Of a DNA stretch of 20,417 bases, positions 12,901 through 20,417 are shown piece by piece. Position 1 is the stretch's first letter; each line of letters opens with the position of its first letter. Source of the stretch: Pelargonium cotyledonis (taxonomy: Eukaryota; Streptophyta; Magnoliopsida; Geraniales; Geraniaceae). A program made the position numbers and the translations under genes. The DNA lies in assembly GCA_036897625.1 (NCBI GenBank), contig JAYMTA010001359.1, forward strand, positions 1 through 20,417. The letters are read 5' to 3'. A model generated the notes under the pieces. It saw nothing but the letters and a program-made list of their open reading frames with translations, had not been told where the DNA came from and searched no databases.

Positions 12901-14455
12901 GTTTCTCTGCGTTGAACAAACTTCTTGGTCGGGAGGTGTACAGCTCTCACATGCAACTTGGCGGACCAAAAATTATGGGAACAAATGGGGTGGTTCATCA
13001 AACAGTTTCAGATGATCTGGAAGGAGTCTCTGCTATTCTCAAGTGGGTGAGTCATATTCCTCCATATGTTGGTGGTCCTCTCCCTATCTCAATTCCACAA
13101 GATCCTCCAGAAAGGCTTGTTAATTACGTCCCTGAAAACTCATGTGATCCTCGGGCTGCTATATCTGGTGCTGTAGATGGTAGTGGTGATTGGCTTGGGG
13201 GTATTTTTGACAGAGATAGCTTTGTTGAAACACTAGAGGGATGGGCGAGGACAGTTGTTACAGGAAGGGCAAAGCTTGGAGGAATCCCTGTTGGAATAGT
13301 AGCAGTGGAGACGCAGACAGTGATGCAAGTTATCCCCGCTGACCCGGGTCAGCTTGATTCCAGTGAAAGAGTTGTCCCTCAAGCTGGGCAGGTGTGGTTT
13401 CCTGATTCCGCCTCCAAAACGGCTCAAGCAGTGTTGGATTTCAACAGGGAAGAGCTTCCTCTTTTCATTCTTGCCAACTGGAGAGGATTCTCAGGTGGGC
13501 AGAGAGATCTTTTCGAAGGGATCCTTCAGGCCGGTTCAGCTATTGTTGACAACCTTTCAACTTACAACCAGCCTGTATTTGTGTACATCCCCATGATGGG
13601 TGAGCTCCGTGGTGGTGCATGGGTTGTTGTGGACAGTCATATCAATTCGGACCATATTGAAATGTATGCTGATCCAACGGCCAAAGGTAATGTCCTTGAG
13701 CCACAAGGGATGATCGAGATTAAGTTCAGGACAAAAGAATTGTTGGAGTGCATGGGCAGGCTTGACCAGCAACTCATCAATTTGAAGGCAAGACTTCAGG
13801 AGGCCAAGAAAAACCGGACTCATGGGATGATTGATACTCTGCGACAACAAATAAGAAGCCGTGAGAAGCAGCTCTTGCCCGTGTACACCCAAATAGCAAC
13901 CAGATTCGCAGAGCTTCATGATACCTCTCTGAGAATGGCTGCAAAAGGAGTAATCAAACAAGTTGTCGACTGGGGCAAGTCCCGGACTTTCTTCTACAGA
14001 AGACTGCGCCGGAGAGTTGCAGAGGAGGCAGTGATCAAGACAGTGAGAGAGGCTGCTGGAGATCATCTGTCGCATGCATCTGCGAAGGAGTTGATGAAGG
14101 GGTGGTTCTTGGATTCCAGCATTGCAAAAGGTAGAGAACCAGAAGAAGATGCTTGGATGGACGATGAAGCTTTCTTTGCATGGAAAGACGATCTGAAAAA
14201 CTACGAGCATAAACTTGAAGAGTTGCGCGTTGAGAAGGTATTGGCACAGTTAACAAATATTGGCAATTCAAAGTTGGATTTGCAGGCACTGCCTCGAGGT
14301 CTCGCTGCCCTTCTAAGCAAGGTAAACACACCACCATTCTTTTTCCTATCTTTTTCTTCTATCAGTATCAGATCTTTGATTGTTTGAATCAAATGCAGGT
14401 GGATCTGTCCAGTCGAGAGCGATTAACCGAAGAACTTCAAAAGGTGATTGGTTGA
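606..14455 (+). CDS. ACC1: Homomeric acetyl-CoA carboxylase, transit-peptide-extended form (33 coding exons)
   Basis: A multidomain biotin enzyme that makes malonyl-CoA from acetyl-CoA, bicarbonate and ATP. Exons: 606-789, 880-937, 2733-3108, 3581-3787, 3877-4038, 4269-4361, 4447-4542, 4642-4815, 5258-5351, 5453-5640, 5735-5785, 5875-5914, 6169-6293, 6410-6526, 6623-6697, 6789-6845, 6979-7083, 7437-7523, 7607-7798, 7877-8065, 8223-8333, 8419-8505, 8590-8766, 9352-9429, 9525-9647, 9865-10134, 10230-10546, 10736-10973, 11081-11424, 11517-11730, 11886-12062, 12162-14321, 14399-14455. They sum to 7023 bases, 2340 residues, with no internal stop. Domain order is biotin carboxylase, biotin carrier, central region, carboxyltransferase, as in plant ACC1/ACC2. 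The ATG has a good context (CACCATGC). The symbol follows the Arabidopsis family; if the plastid form dominates, ACC2 would be the functional equivalent. Junctions were checked against remembered plant ACCase proteins, not by alignment software. Confidence 0.93.
1073..1153 (+). repeat. Diverged tandem pair, period 42
   Basis: A segment starting ATTGAATATGC at 1073 recurs 42 bases later as ATTAAATATGC at 1115. Both copies run to CCAACTA, at 1111 and 1153. Over 39 aligned bases I count five mismatches. It lies in the long ACCase intron and looks like an old local duplication with no evident function. Confidence 0.7.
1809..1833 (+). promoter_or_regulatory. Pair of ACCTAAC (AC-element, MYB-type) motifs
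   Basis: ACCTAAC occurs at 1809-1815 and again at 1827-1833, 18 bases apart. This matches the AC-III form of the AC elements bound by R2R3-MYB factors in phenylpropanoid promoters. They lie about 270 bases upstream of the candidate TATA box of the internal promoter. Cytosolic ACCase supplies malonyl-CoA for flavonoids, so MYB control would make sense, but that link is inference from a short motif. Confidence 0.35.
2081..2410 (+). promoter_or_regulatory. Candidate internal promoter and alternative noncoding first exon
   Basis: TATATATA at 2081-2088 could be a TATA box, which would put transcription start near 2110-2125. The sequence that follows is less AT-biased than the rest of the intron. 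It has a CT-rich leader-like run (about 2232-2251) and an ATTGG (inverted CCAAT) near 2319, and ends in a consensus donor, GATCAG|GTTTTT, at 2410/2411. Spliced to the acceptor at 2732, the resulting leader reaches the ATG at 2758, where the classic cytosolic ACCase N-terminus begins. A leader exon and leader intron of this kind are usual for plant ACC1 genes. If the start lies upstream of 2259, an 18-codon frame including stop (2259-2312) would act as a uORF. Confidence 0.5.
2758..14455 (+). CDS. ACC1: Acetyl-CoA carboxylase, cytosolic form from the internal start
   Basis: Translation from the ATG at 2758 through the 31 body exons gives 2251 residues, close to the length I recall for Arabidopsis cytosolic ACC1 (about 2250). 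The N-terminus is a short variable arm ([15 protein letters not shown]) followed by the conserved [20 protein letters not shown]. Cytosolic ACCase makes malonyl-CoA for very-long-chain fatty acid elongation, cuticular wax, flavonoids and malonylation. A second Met codon follows at once (2761). This product needs either a transcript from the internal promoter or leaky scanning past the ATG at 606. It shares all exons from 2733 with the longer form, so it is an isoform, not a second gene. Confidence 0.75.
2872..6293 (+). other. Biotin carboxylase domain of ACCase
   Basis: This part carboxylates biotin using ATP and bicarbonate. In cytosolic numbering it covers about residues 39-527. Visible marks are the N-terminal fold ([20 protein letters not shown]), [15 protein letters not shown], and the ATP-grasp glycine loop [12 protein letters not shown] (residues 228-239, codons from 4000). 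Also present are [24 protein letters not shown], and the catalytic signature [15 protein letters not shown], split by the intron at 4816-5257. All motif residues are intact. Eleven exons with ten introns make this the most finely divided part of the gene. Confidence 0.9.
4816..5257 (+). other. GC-AG intron inside the biotin carboxylase signature
   Basis: The exon ends CGCCTACAG and the intron begins GCATGTC. The next exon starts at 5258 after CATATAG with GTTGAGCACCCTG. Joining 4815 to 5258 gives the invariant [13 protein letters not shown]. No GT near the junction gives the conserved protein; the closest, at 4820, would insert residues and break the motif. A GC donor is therefore the only sensible reading. 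GC-AG introns are a known minor class, about one percent of plant introns. The 442-base intron also has a short (GACA)n run near 5123. Confidence 0.85.
7084..7436 (+). other. Second GC-AG intron, before the biotin carrier domain
   Basis: The exon ends GGTTTACTGATGCAG and the intron begins GCAAGCA, which is the classic GC-donor consensus (CAG|GCAAG). The acceptor is TTGCAG at 7436. Joining them gives [20 protein letters not shown], as in other plant ACCases. Without the splice, the frame reads on to a stop at 7240. The intron is 353 bases. Confidence 0.87.
7607..7798 (+). other. Biotin carboxyl carrier (BCCP) domain exon with the biotinylated lysine
   Basis: This 64-codon exon encodes most of the BCCP domain. 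It includes [10 protein letters not shown], a turn rich in acidic and small residues, and the biotinylation signature [15 protein letters not shown]. The target lysine is the AAG codon at 7724-7726, residue 714 of the cytosolic form. Plant ACCases have Val-Met-Lys-Met here, as seen. The next exon (7877) continues with the post-BCCP strand [16 protein letters not shown]. Confidence 0.92.
7877..12062 (+). other. Central region of ACCase
   Basis: Twelve exons encode about 775 residues between BCCP and carboxyltransferase (roughly residues 739-1513 of the cytosolic form). This region has no catalytic residues; in solved yeast ACC structures it acts as a scaffold that positions the other domains. 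Landmarks shared with plant homologues are [75 protein letters not shown] and [12 protein letters not shown]. It is the least conserved part of the enzyme and carries the longest body intron (8767-9351, 585 bases), in which I see only T-rich sequence. Confidence 0.85.
12162..14455 (+). other. Carboxyltransferase domain of ACCase in one 2160-base exon plus a short last exon
   Basis: This part moves the carboxyl group from biotin to acetyl-CoA. The exon 12162-14321 codes for 720 residues without interruption; the last exon (14399-14455) adds 18 and the stop. The N-lobe shows [23 protein letters not shown] and [19 protein letters not shown]. The C-lobe shows [45 protein letters not shown] and [13 protein letters not shown]. 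The residue equivalent to grass Ile1781, the graminicide site, is Leu ([11 protein letters not shown]; codon 12741-12743). An antisense frame of 217 codons over 13557-14210 is a by-product of this exon. Confidence 0.93.
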
Positions 14456-15174
14456 GTGGAATTGAAGTTAAGGTTCATATAAAACCTACAGTTTGGTTCA
14501 CATGTATCTGTTAGATTGGTAGAAACCAATTTCATTTTGTGTAAAATTGAAGCACCAGGAACCAATGTGGTTGAAGATGTAAAGGCCAGACTCTTTGGTT
14601 GTGTTTTTGAGTTAATAATATTGTAGGGATGTACAAGTAGACTAGAGACCATAAACAGGGCAAGAAATCATCAATTATTCTATTTATCAATGCAAATTCA
14701 TTTATAAATCCTATTGTGCTTGCATTATATGTTTAGGGGAATTATATGGGTTGAATTGTAAGTTCAATATTTTGTTACATGTATTTAGTAACTACCTCAT
14801 TTTACGTGTATTAAGACACGTCCGTTTATATGTTATTAGGGCTAACAATATAAAATTGAATTTGAAAAGATTATAAAATGACCAATTTTTGATTAGGATT
14901 GATTTATCTTGTAAATTTTTTGGACAGAATAAAATGTAATAAAATCCCCGCGAACAAACATTTTATACTAAAATAATAGAACCCATTTTACGGTCGAATT
15001 TAGATTAGAGTCAATGACCCGAAAGTCAAAATTATCACATCTATGAGGTTATGAGATAACAACCCGATCTTCCATGTGTCATTACCCCTAAAAATAAACA
15101 TAAGATTATTGTAATTACTTAAAGGACACCACACAAGTAACATTAATGTCCTTTCATATCTTTTAAGACATAGT
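14456..15174. other. ACCase 3' UTR and AT-rich intergenic stretch
   Basis: Sequence after the ACCase stop is AT-rich. There is no AATAAA close to the stop; weak plant-type signals (AATAAT near 14615, TGTA-rich runs) make polyadenylation around 14620-14720 plausible. An AATAAA lies farther on at 14928. No open frame, RNA gene or repeat of note was seen here. Confidence 0.5.
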
Positions 15175-15236
15175 TGGGCCATCCTCAATCAAGTTGGGCC
15201 CATTCCAAAGGAGTCCATGGGCCTCCTTAGGGCCCA
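15175..15236 (+). promoter_or_regulatory. Cluster of four site II (TGGGCC) elements, likely promoter of the ankyrin gene
   Basis: TGGGCC occurs at 15175-15180, 15195-15200 and 15218-15223, and in reverse at 15231-15236 within GGGCCCA. Two of these form the palindrome GGGCCC. Plant site II elements bind TCP factors and mark promoters of housekeeping and growth-linked genes. The cluster is about 535-600 bases upstream of the ankyrin start codon, so it fits that promoter if the leader is a few hundred bases long. No gene is seen on the minus strand to its left. Confidence 0.5.
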
Positions 15237-15340
15237 CCAATGGTCCATGTCTCCAAGACTCGAACGCAAAGAGCTGTAAGGTCGCGGCCATGGCGTCGAA
15301 GACTCTGATTCTGAAACTCAGTATCGAAGTAGAAGATGAG

Positions 15341-15370
15341 GAAGAAGAAGAAGAAGAAGAAGAAGAAGAG
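15341..15370 (+). repeat. (GAA)n microsatellite
   Basis: Nine GAA units and one GAG in a row, inside a purine-rich stretch (about 15329-15378). It gives poly-Glu in one frame and poly-Phe or poly-Leu/Ser on the other strand, which explains the open frames there. It lies between the site II cluster and the ankyrin gene, so it may be 5' UTR or promoter sequence. Confidence 0.9.
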
Positions 15371-15771
15371 AAGAAAACAGTTTATTTCTTCGAATCTTTT
15401 CAATATCTTCTCGCACACGTCACCACACACCTGGCTCTGACCTCTGGTACTCACCTTCTTCTTCTTCAACCCCACATTAAATATATAATTTAATTAATCA
15501 TTCTCATAAATACAAAATATTTTCTTGTCCGATTCTCAACTTCTTGATTAGGTATTAAAATATTTATTTTAAAATAATTTAGCATAATAACTCATATTCG
15601 CCTCTCAATTAACAAATCAATCCACATTTATTGTTCAAAATAATCAATTCGTGATGATAATTTAGCTTGCAGGAATCAATTTGTGGACTTCTTCGTTTTG
15701 TTGGCTGTGGGGTTTGCTTAATTGCGCTAGGGCCTTAGCAATTTAGCTTTACTTGCTGTTCTAGTTCTGAA

Positions 15772-18628
15772 ATGGCCAGGCTCAGTTTTGTCGGTGTCAG
15801 GGACAGGGACGAGCTCGCTTTTCCCTCCCAGGTTCTCGTCGAAGCTTCTCTCGCCGGCGATGTCGATTTCGTGGAGCGGACCTTGGCCTCCGGAGCTGCT
15901 GATGTTAACTACATTGGGACCGTTAGCTTGAGGGTTAAGTGTATTGAGACCACCGCGATCGGCGACGGTGAAGCCGACGAGGTTGACATTCACTACCGCG
16001 ATTTCGTCACCGATGTTACTCCACTCTTTGCCGCTGCTCACTCCGGTCACCTTGACATTGCGAGGAAGCTCCTGGTAAATTGGCTTTTCTCATCATTTTG
16101 TTGCTATTGAGGTGTGGTGTCTATGGATTTGGATCATGAAGTTTTTTTGGATGCAAATTGTTAGTTCTTGTGGGTTTTAGGCTTAGCTGAACTTTGAATT
16201 TTGTTTTTGTAGGTTGTGTTTAAATTTAATTGACTCTTCACTAATTAATGAAATCAAACAATTTGTTGTGTTGTGCAATGATTCTCAAGAGAATGGTTTG
16301 TTTTATTAGATGGAAATAACGAATCTATGATTGAATGGGTTTATTTTTATGTTTCTTGTTTTGGTCTGCTATCAGTTGCTTTTGATGATTGTTGTATGGA
16401 ATACACCATTTCTTTCTGACTCAATTTTTTATTTTATTTTATTTGTAATCGTCATGTTTTTTTTCTTCTTCTTCTACACAGTCAGCTGGAGCTTATGTTA
16501 ACCAGGAGTTATTTAGGGGTTTTGCTACGACAGCCGCAGCTCGTGAAGGACATTGTATCCTTCTGGACATGCTTCTTAAGGTAGGTGCATCTCAATCCGC
16601 ATGTGAAGATGCCTTACTGGAAGCTTGTCGTTGCGATCAACCTAAAGCTGCAGAACTTCTGATCAGCTCGGAGATGACAGGACATGATGTGGCCCAGCAC
16701 GCTCTTGTATCTGCGAGCTGCAAGGGTTTTGTTGATGTGGTGGCGACCTTAATAAAGGTTTGGAATTTGGATAGGATGATCTGATTGATATCACTTTTCT
16801 TGCTAGTCCTTTTAGTTATTGATCATTACTTTTACAGAACGGAGTCAACAAAGACTGTGTCAATAGGGTGCTGTTGCGTTCAGCCAAGCCTGCATTGCAT
16901 GCTAATGTAGACTGCACGCCATTGATAGCTGCTATTGTGAGTCGGCAAGTGCCTGTAGTTCAATACTTGTTGGGGGTAATTGTTTAATCTTCAATGAGAT
17001 CGACTTTGGGATGCTTTAAGCAAATGTTAATGTGTGTCTTGAAATTGACTTTCTCATAGGTTCTGTTTTTTTGTTTTGTTTAGGCCGGTGTGAAGACTGA
17101 TTGCCATGTTAGGCTTGGAGCTTGGTCATGGGAAGTCTTTTCTGGCGAGGAATTGAGGGTTGGCGCATGCTTGGGTGAGCCGTACAATGAAGTGTGGTCT
17201 GCAGTTGAGTACTACGAAGTGAGTGGCCAAATTTTAAACCTTTTACTCAAGCACCATATTTCATCCCTTGAAAGCCATTTACAAGGCCGAACCCTTCTTT
17301 GCCATGCTATACTCTGCCAAAATCCTGATGCTGTTAGTGTGCTGCTTAGCGCCGGAGCTGATGTTGAGTTTCCAATAAGAACCAAGAAGGGTCATGTGTC
17401 TCGTCCTCTGCATTTGGCAGCTAGAATGGGTTGTCTTCAAATCTTGAAGCAGTTGATTTTGCATGGGTGCCAAGTAGACGCAAGGACTGAGACTGGTGAC
17501 ACTGCCTTGATGGTGGCTGCAAAAGCTGATCAGGCTGATTGTTTCCAAGAGCTAATTATTGTTGGTGCTGATTTGGCTTTGGTCAATGACAATGGGGAGA
17601 ATGCAGTGAAGTTGGCGAAAAGAAGTGTGTTTGGATCCTCTTTGGTCAATATCCTCCGGCAGGTGATTGTCAGTGGTAAAAGAATATGTTCCACAAACCT
17701 CAAGGTGTTCTCTCTCCTGCACTTCATCGCGGGAATTGGTAATCCGGAGCTTCTAAAAATGATCCTCCAACATTCCACGGAAAATATAGATAAACATGAT
17801 GGTTTAGGTTTGACACCAGTTATGGTTGCAGCAAATGCTGGGCATTCAGAGGCCTTCCGTCTCCTTATCAATGCTGGGGCCGACATTGGCATGAAGAGCA
17901 GGGACGGACACACAGTAGTGTCTCTCTTGCAGCATCATTCCTATGCTGGTGTAAGGATTCGGTTTGAAGAGATATTGCTCGACTCTGTGCTTGCTCGTGC
18001 ACTGAAAGGTTCCTCAGAGTTTAAAGCTTTGCACTTTGCAGCACAAACTGGAAACTTGTCTGCGATCATTGAGCTCTTGAAAATGGAATTTCCCATTAAC
18101 ACTCTGGACGAGAACGACCACTCACCTCTCATGCTTGCAGTCAAGGAAGGCCATGCTGATGCCTGCAAGTTGTTATTGCTAAAAGGTGCCAATTGCGGGA
18201 TTGTCAATAGTAGAGGAGAGACAGCCTTAACTCTAGCGAGGAAAAGCAATAAATGTAAGGCTGCAGAAGGCGTGATATTCGATAGCTTGGCACGTTCACA
18301 TGTACTGCTTGGAGAGGAGCTCTCCAAGCACACCCGTGAAGGAAGAGGTTCACCCCATTTAAAGGTTGTGTGCATGCTCAAATCTGGAACTTTAACATGG
18401 GGAAAGTCTAAACGGAAAAATGTGCTGTGTAAGGAGGCAGTGGCAGGAGCAAGTGTAAACTTCTCCAAGAACCGAAGTAAGGGTAACGGGAATGGAAATG
18501 GAGTAACTTTCAGAGTATTAACTGAAACAGGGAAGGAGATTCACTTTGACACGGATTCTTATGCCAAGATGCAACTTTGGGTTCGTGGAATTAACCTCAT
18601 TATAGAGGAGACAATTTCTGGTGTCTGA
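15772..18628 (+). CDS. Ankyrin-repeat protein with PH-like C-terminus (four exons, 753 aa)
   Basis: Exons 15772-16074, 16482-16757, 16838-16975 and 17084-18628 (2262 bases) join in phase 0 at every junction. The ATG context (TGAAATGGC) is good for plants. The protein opens with a repeat around DVTPLFAAAHSGHLDIARKLL (residues about 80-101). A run of canonical and degenerate ankyrin repeats follows to about residue 650; clear cores are RPLHLAARMGCLQILKQLI, TPVMVAANAGHSEAFRLLI, KALHFAAQTGNLSAIIELL and SPLMLAVKEGHADACKLLL. A non-repeat insert with RLGAWSWEVFSGEELRVGAC (about 246-265) is, as I recall, shared with Arabidopsis homologues and marks this plant subfamily. The last 90 residues look PH-like. 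No signal peptide or membrane span is seen. A protein-binding role is likely; the partner and cellular role are unknown to me. Confidence 0.9.
18365..18622 (+). other. PH-like domain at the C-terminus of the ankyrin protein
   Basis: Residues about 667-751 read as alternating strands ending in an amphipathic helix: VVCMLKSGTLTWGKSKRK, VLCKEAVAGASVNF, a basic and Gly/Asn-rich loop (SKNRSKGNGNGNG), FRVLTETGKEIHFDTDS, then MQLWVRGINLIIEETI. The helix carries a Trp (residue 738, codon 18578-18580) where pleckstrin-homology domains have their near-invariant Trp. The basic loop could be a lipid-headgroup site. This is a fold guess from pattern, not a database match. Confidence 0.5.
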
Positions 18629-19262
18629 CGGCAAGATTTTTAAGTTGAGAGTAAGAGAAGTTAATGCAAAGTATATATACAGGTATGAATATATGGTTCA
18701 AAAAATTTACCCTCTCAAGTTTTACCAAATTACTCTCTACCTTGTATTATATGTGGTTGTGGAAGCTTGCATATAGAATGCATACATGTGAATTATGATC
18801 GATAAAATTTGAATATCTATGAACAACATGCTAGTCTGCAGATCGAACCATGTGATAGAAACGCTAAAGTGAAATGTAGGAGATCGGTTTTTATCATACC
18901 GTTCCTGCACATATATTTTCTTTTGCTTTCAGTTAGTTCTATAAATGGTATAAGTGTATAACCATTGCACTGCTTGTAGCAAAAGTACATTACAATATTA
19001 TATGTCATTCAAGTAAGAAGTTATGAAACATAGCATCCGAGTGTCATCAGAACCTAGATGAAACATAGCATCCGAGTATCATCAGAACCTAGTTACTATG
19101 TCTTTGATAACAATTATAAGATTGTCCCGTCTCCATTGAAAACAGAGCTTAAAAAACTTCCGAGTCGATGAACAACATATTCTTATTTGTAAGGCAAATT
19201 ATTATCATAAAGTTGTTGATCAGAAACTTAAGATTAATGACATAGCAACTAGTGCATAGTAG
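18629..19262. other. Ankyrin gene 3' UTR and intergenic spacer
   Basis: AT-rich sequence between the ankyrin stop codon and the 3' end of the opposite-strand F-box relic, so the two are convergent. Apart from a 35-base tandem duplication at 19023-19092, I see no gene, RNA or element. No clear AATAAA follows the stop closely. Confidence 0.5.
19023..19092 (+). repeat. 35-base tandem duplication
   Basis: A unit starting ATGAAACATAGCATCCGAG occupies 19023-19057 and is repeated head to tail at 19058-19092. The only difference is GTGTC versus GTATC. Such near-identity points to a recent local duplication, and copy number may vary between individuals. Confidence 0.92.
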
Positions 19263-20417
19263 TTAATAACTAGAAGTTGTAGTCACTACTGTCTCAACCA
19301 AAGCTTCCATGGAGGAATTGGGATCTGGGAGAACCCAAATGGGTGTTTGTCTAGTTTTCTTCTGTTCGGAGTCTCGAAAATAGTAAGTTTGATGAGCGTA
19401 AGGGTCTGGATCGAAGATATCTTTTTCCAGATTGTAGACCCCCATATCACACCTCCATGACAATCCGAGTGCCCCCAAAATTCGCTTTCAGTGTAATAGA
19501 TAGATTTAGCCTCCACGGGAAAATCAGAGGAAGGCACCGAAAAAGAATGGTTCTTTCCGAGAAATAGGCATCATCTATATCATAGTAGAAAAAAGACCAT
19601 TCATCTCTGTCATCATTAGGATCTTGATGATAAACCACAAATCTCAGTAGCATTTCTTGGGGAGAGAACTCATTTGCCTCTTCTTCAGAAGTGTCCTCGG
19701 GTTTAAGACGGTGAAAATAACTATGAACCAGCAAAATTTCCTAAAAGTGCATGGTTATAATCAGACATAACTAAAAAATCTACAGCGACCAAATTATAAA
19801 TAAATTCTCAAATACTTCATCAGCTTCAGCATACACGTTTTTTAGTTCGTGTTGTACATTTTCACTTACAGTCGTATAGAGATTTTTATGGAACAGAAGT
19901 GATACCTTTTGAGAGGATTCGACAAGATAGAACTTTCCATCGGTAAATTTGCCACCACAAATCCATTCTCCTCCGTAGATGATGGGATCCCATTTGGGGT
20001 CCGAAAGATCCCAAGCAACAAGAACCTCTCCGGTAGACCGTCCAAGGTCACTGTCCCTAACGTAGAAGGATTTGTCACGGTTTGTATACACAACATCTGT
20101 ATTTCCTAAAACATTGGGTCCCCCGTATCTAAAAGAGTCTACGCCGGGTCTCCGGGCACGCAGAACCACATAAACCCTGCCCTATCAACGGCCAGAACCC
20201 GGCAATCGGGATCCGTCGGCGATGAAGACAGTGTCAGCTTACGAACACTTAGGACTCGGTACTATGGGATCTAGGAGCAGAGGGCTCGGAGGTGGCAATT
20301 TTGATGGCCAGGACCGGCCGGTTACAGTAGATATCAGGAGGGAATTCCGGAGGCGGAGGGAGGAGGATGATGGAGTCTGCCGGAGACAAGGGATTGAAGA
20401 GGAAGATTTTGCGGGAG
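19263..20417 (-). pseudogene. Decayed F-box/DUF295 (KIB1-4 beta-propeller) gene, partial
   Basis: Pieces of a DUF295 propeller appear in order on the minus strand but in shifting frames. They are LFNPLSPADSIILLPP (near 20400-20340), LTLSSSPTDPDCRVLAV then MWFCVPGDPA (near 20240-20145), VVYTNRDKSFYV through VLVAWDLSD (20126-19990), EILLVHSYFHRLKPED (19738-19690), NHSFSVPSSDFPVEAKSIYY (around 19535-19500), and DMGVYNLEKDIFDPDPYAH to the stop (19447-19263). A TAG at 20141-20139 stands where the family usually has Trp after the PGD motif. At least three frame changes are needed besides in-frame stops, although one gap (19785-19739) could be an intron. The F-box itself would lie right of the window. 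DUF295 F-box genes form a large, fast-turnover plant family with many dead copies. Assembly error is less likely given the number of lesions. Confidence 0.72.

Noticed and set aside
13557-14210. Antisense open frame of 217 codons
   Set aside because: It lies wholly opposite the conserved carboxyltransferase exon and shows no family motifs; long antisense frames are common over GC-richer coding exons.
15194-15493. 99-codon plus-strand frame with a poly-Glu run
   Set aside because: The frame is kept open by the (GAA)n microsatellite; flanking residues look random and overlap the promoter-like region.
16578-16584. Possible donor CTTAAG|GTAGGT inside ankyrin exon 2
   Set aside because: The frame stays open and continues with the expected subfamily sequence (LLLKVGASQSACEDALLEAC), so no intron is needed.

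Overview
The window is nuclear DNA of a flowering plant, almost certainly a eudicot. It is AT-rich between exons, with many short GT-AG introns and T-rich acceptors. It carries a homomeric (eukaryote-type) acetyl-CoA carboxylase whose herbicide-site residue is of the dicot/cytosolic type. No species can be named from the sequence alone.

Layout: (1) positions 1-14455, plus strand, one complete ACCase gene of 33 coding exons. It has a noncoding leader exon, a leader intron, two short exons that encode a chloroplast-transit-like extension, a 1.8 kb intron, and 31 exons for the enzyme body. (2) 14456-15771, 3' UTR and an AT-rich intergenic stretch with a cluster of TGGGCC (site II) motifs and a (GAA)n microsatellite. 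(3) 15772-18628, plus strand, a four-exon gene for a 753-residue ankyrin-repeat protein with a PH-like C-terminus. (4) 18629-19262, intergenic, with a 35-bp tandem duplication. (5) 19263-20417, minus strand, a decayed F-box/DUF295 (KIB1-4 beta-propeller) gene that runs off the right edge.

The most notable feature is the 5' end of the ACCase gene. Two exons (606-789 and 880-937) splice in frame into the first body exon at 2733 and give an 89-residue, Ser/Thr-rich, almost acid-free N-terminus. The long intron downstream also holds what looks like a second promoter and a separate noncoding first exon ending in a donor at 2410. That exon would join the same acceptor and start translation at 2758. 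One locus could thus make a plastid ACCase (2340 aa) and a cytosolic one (2251 aa). Arabidopsis does this with two tandem genes. The splice model was read by eye; every exon junction keeps frame, and the total is 2341 codons including stop.

Two ACCase introns use GC instead of GT at the donor, one of them inside the biotin carboxylase signature. No transposon, retroelement, tRNA or rRNA was recognised.
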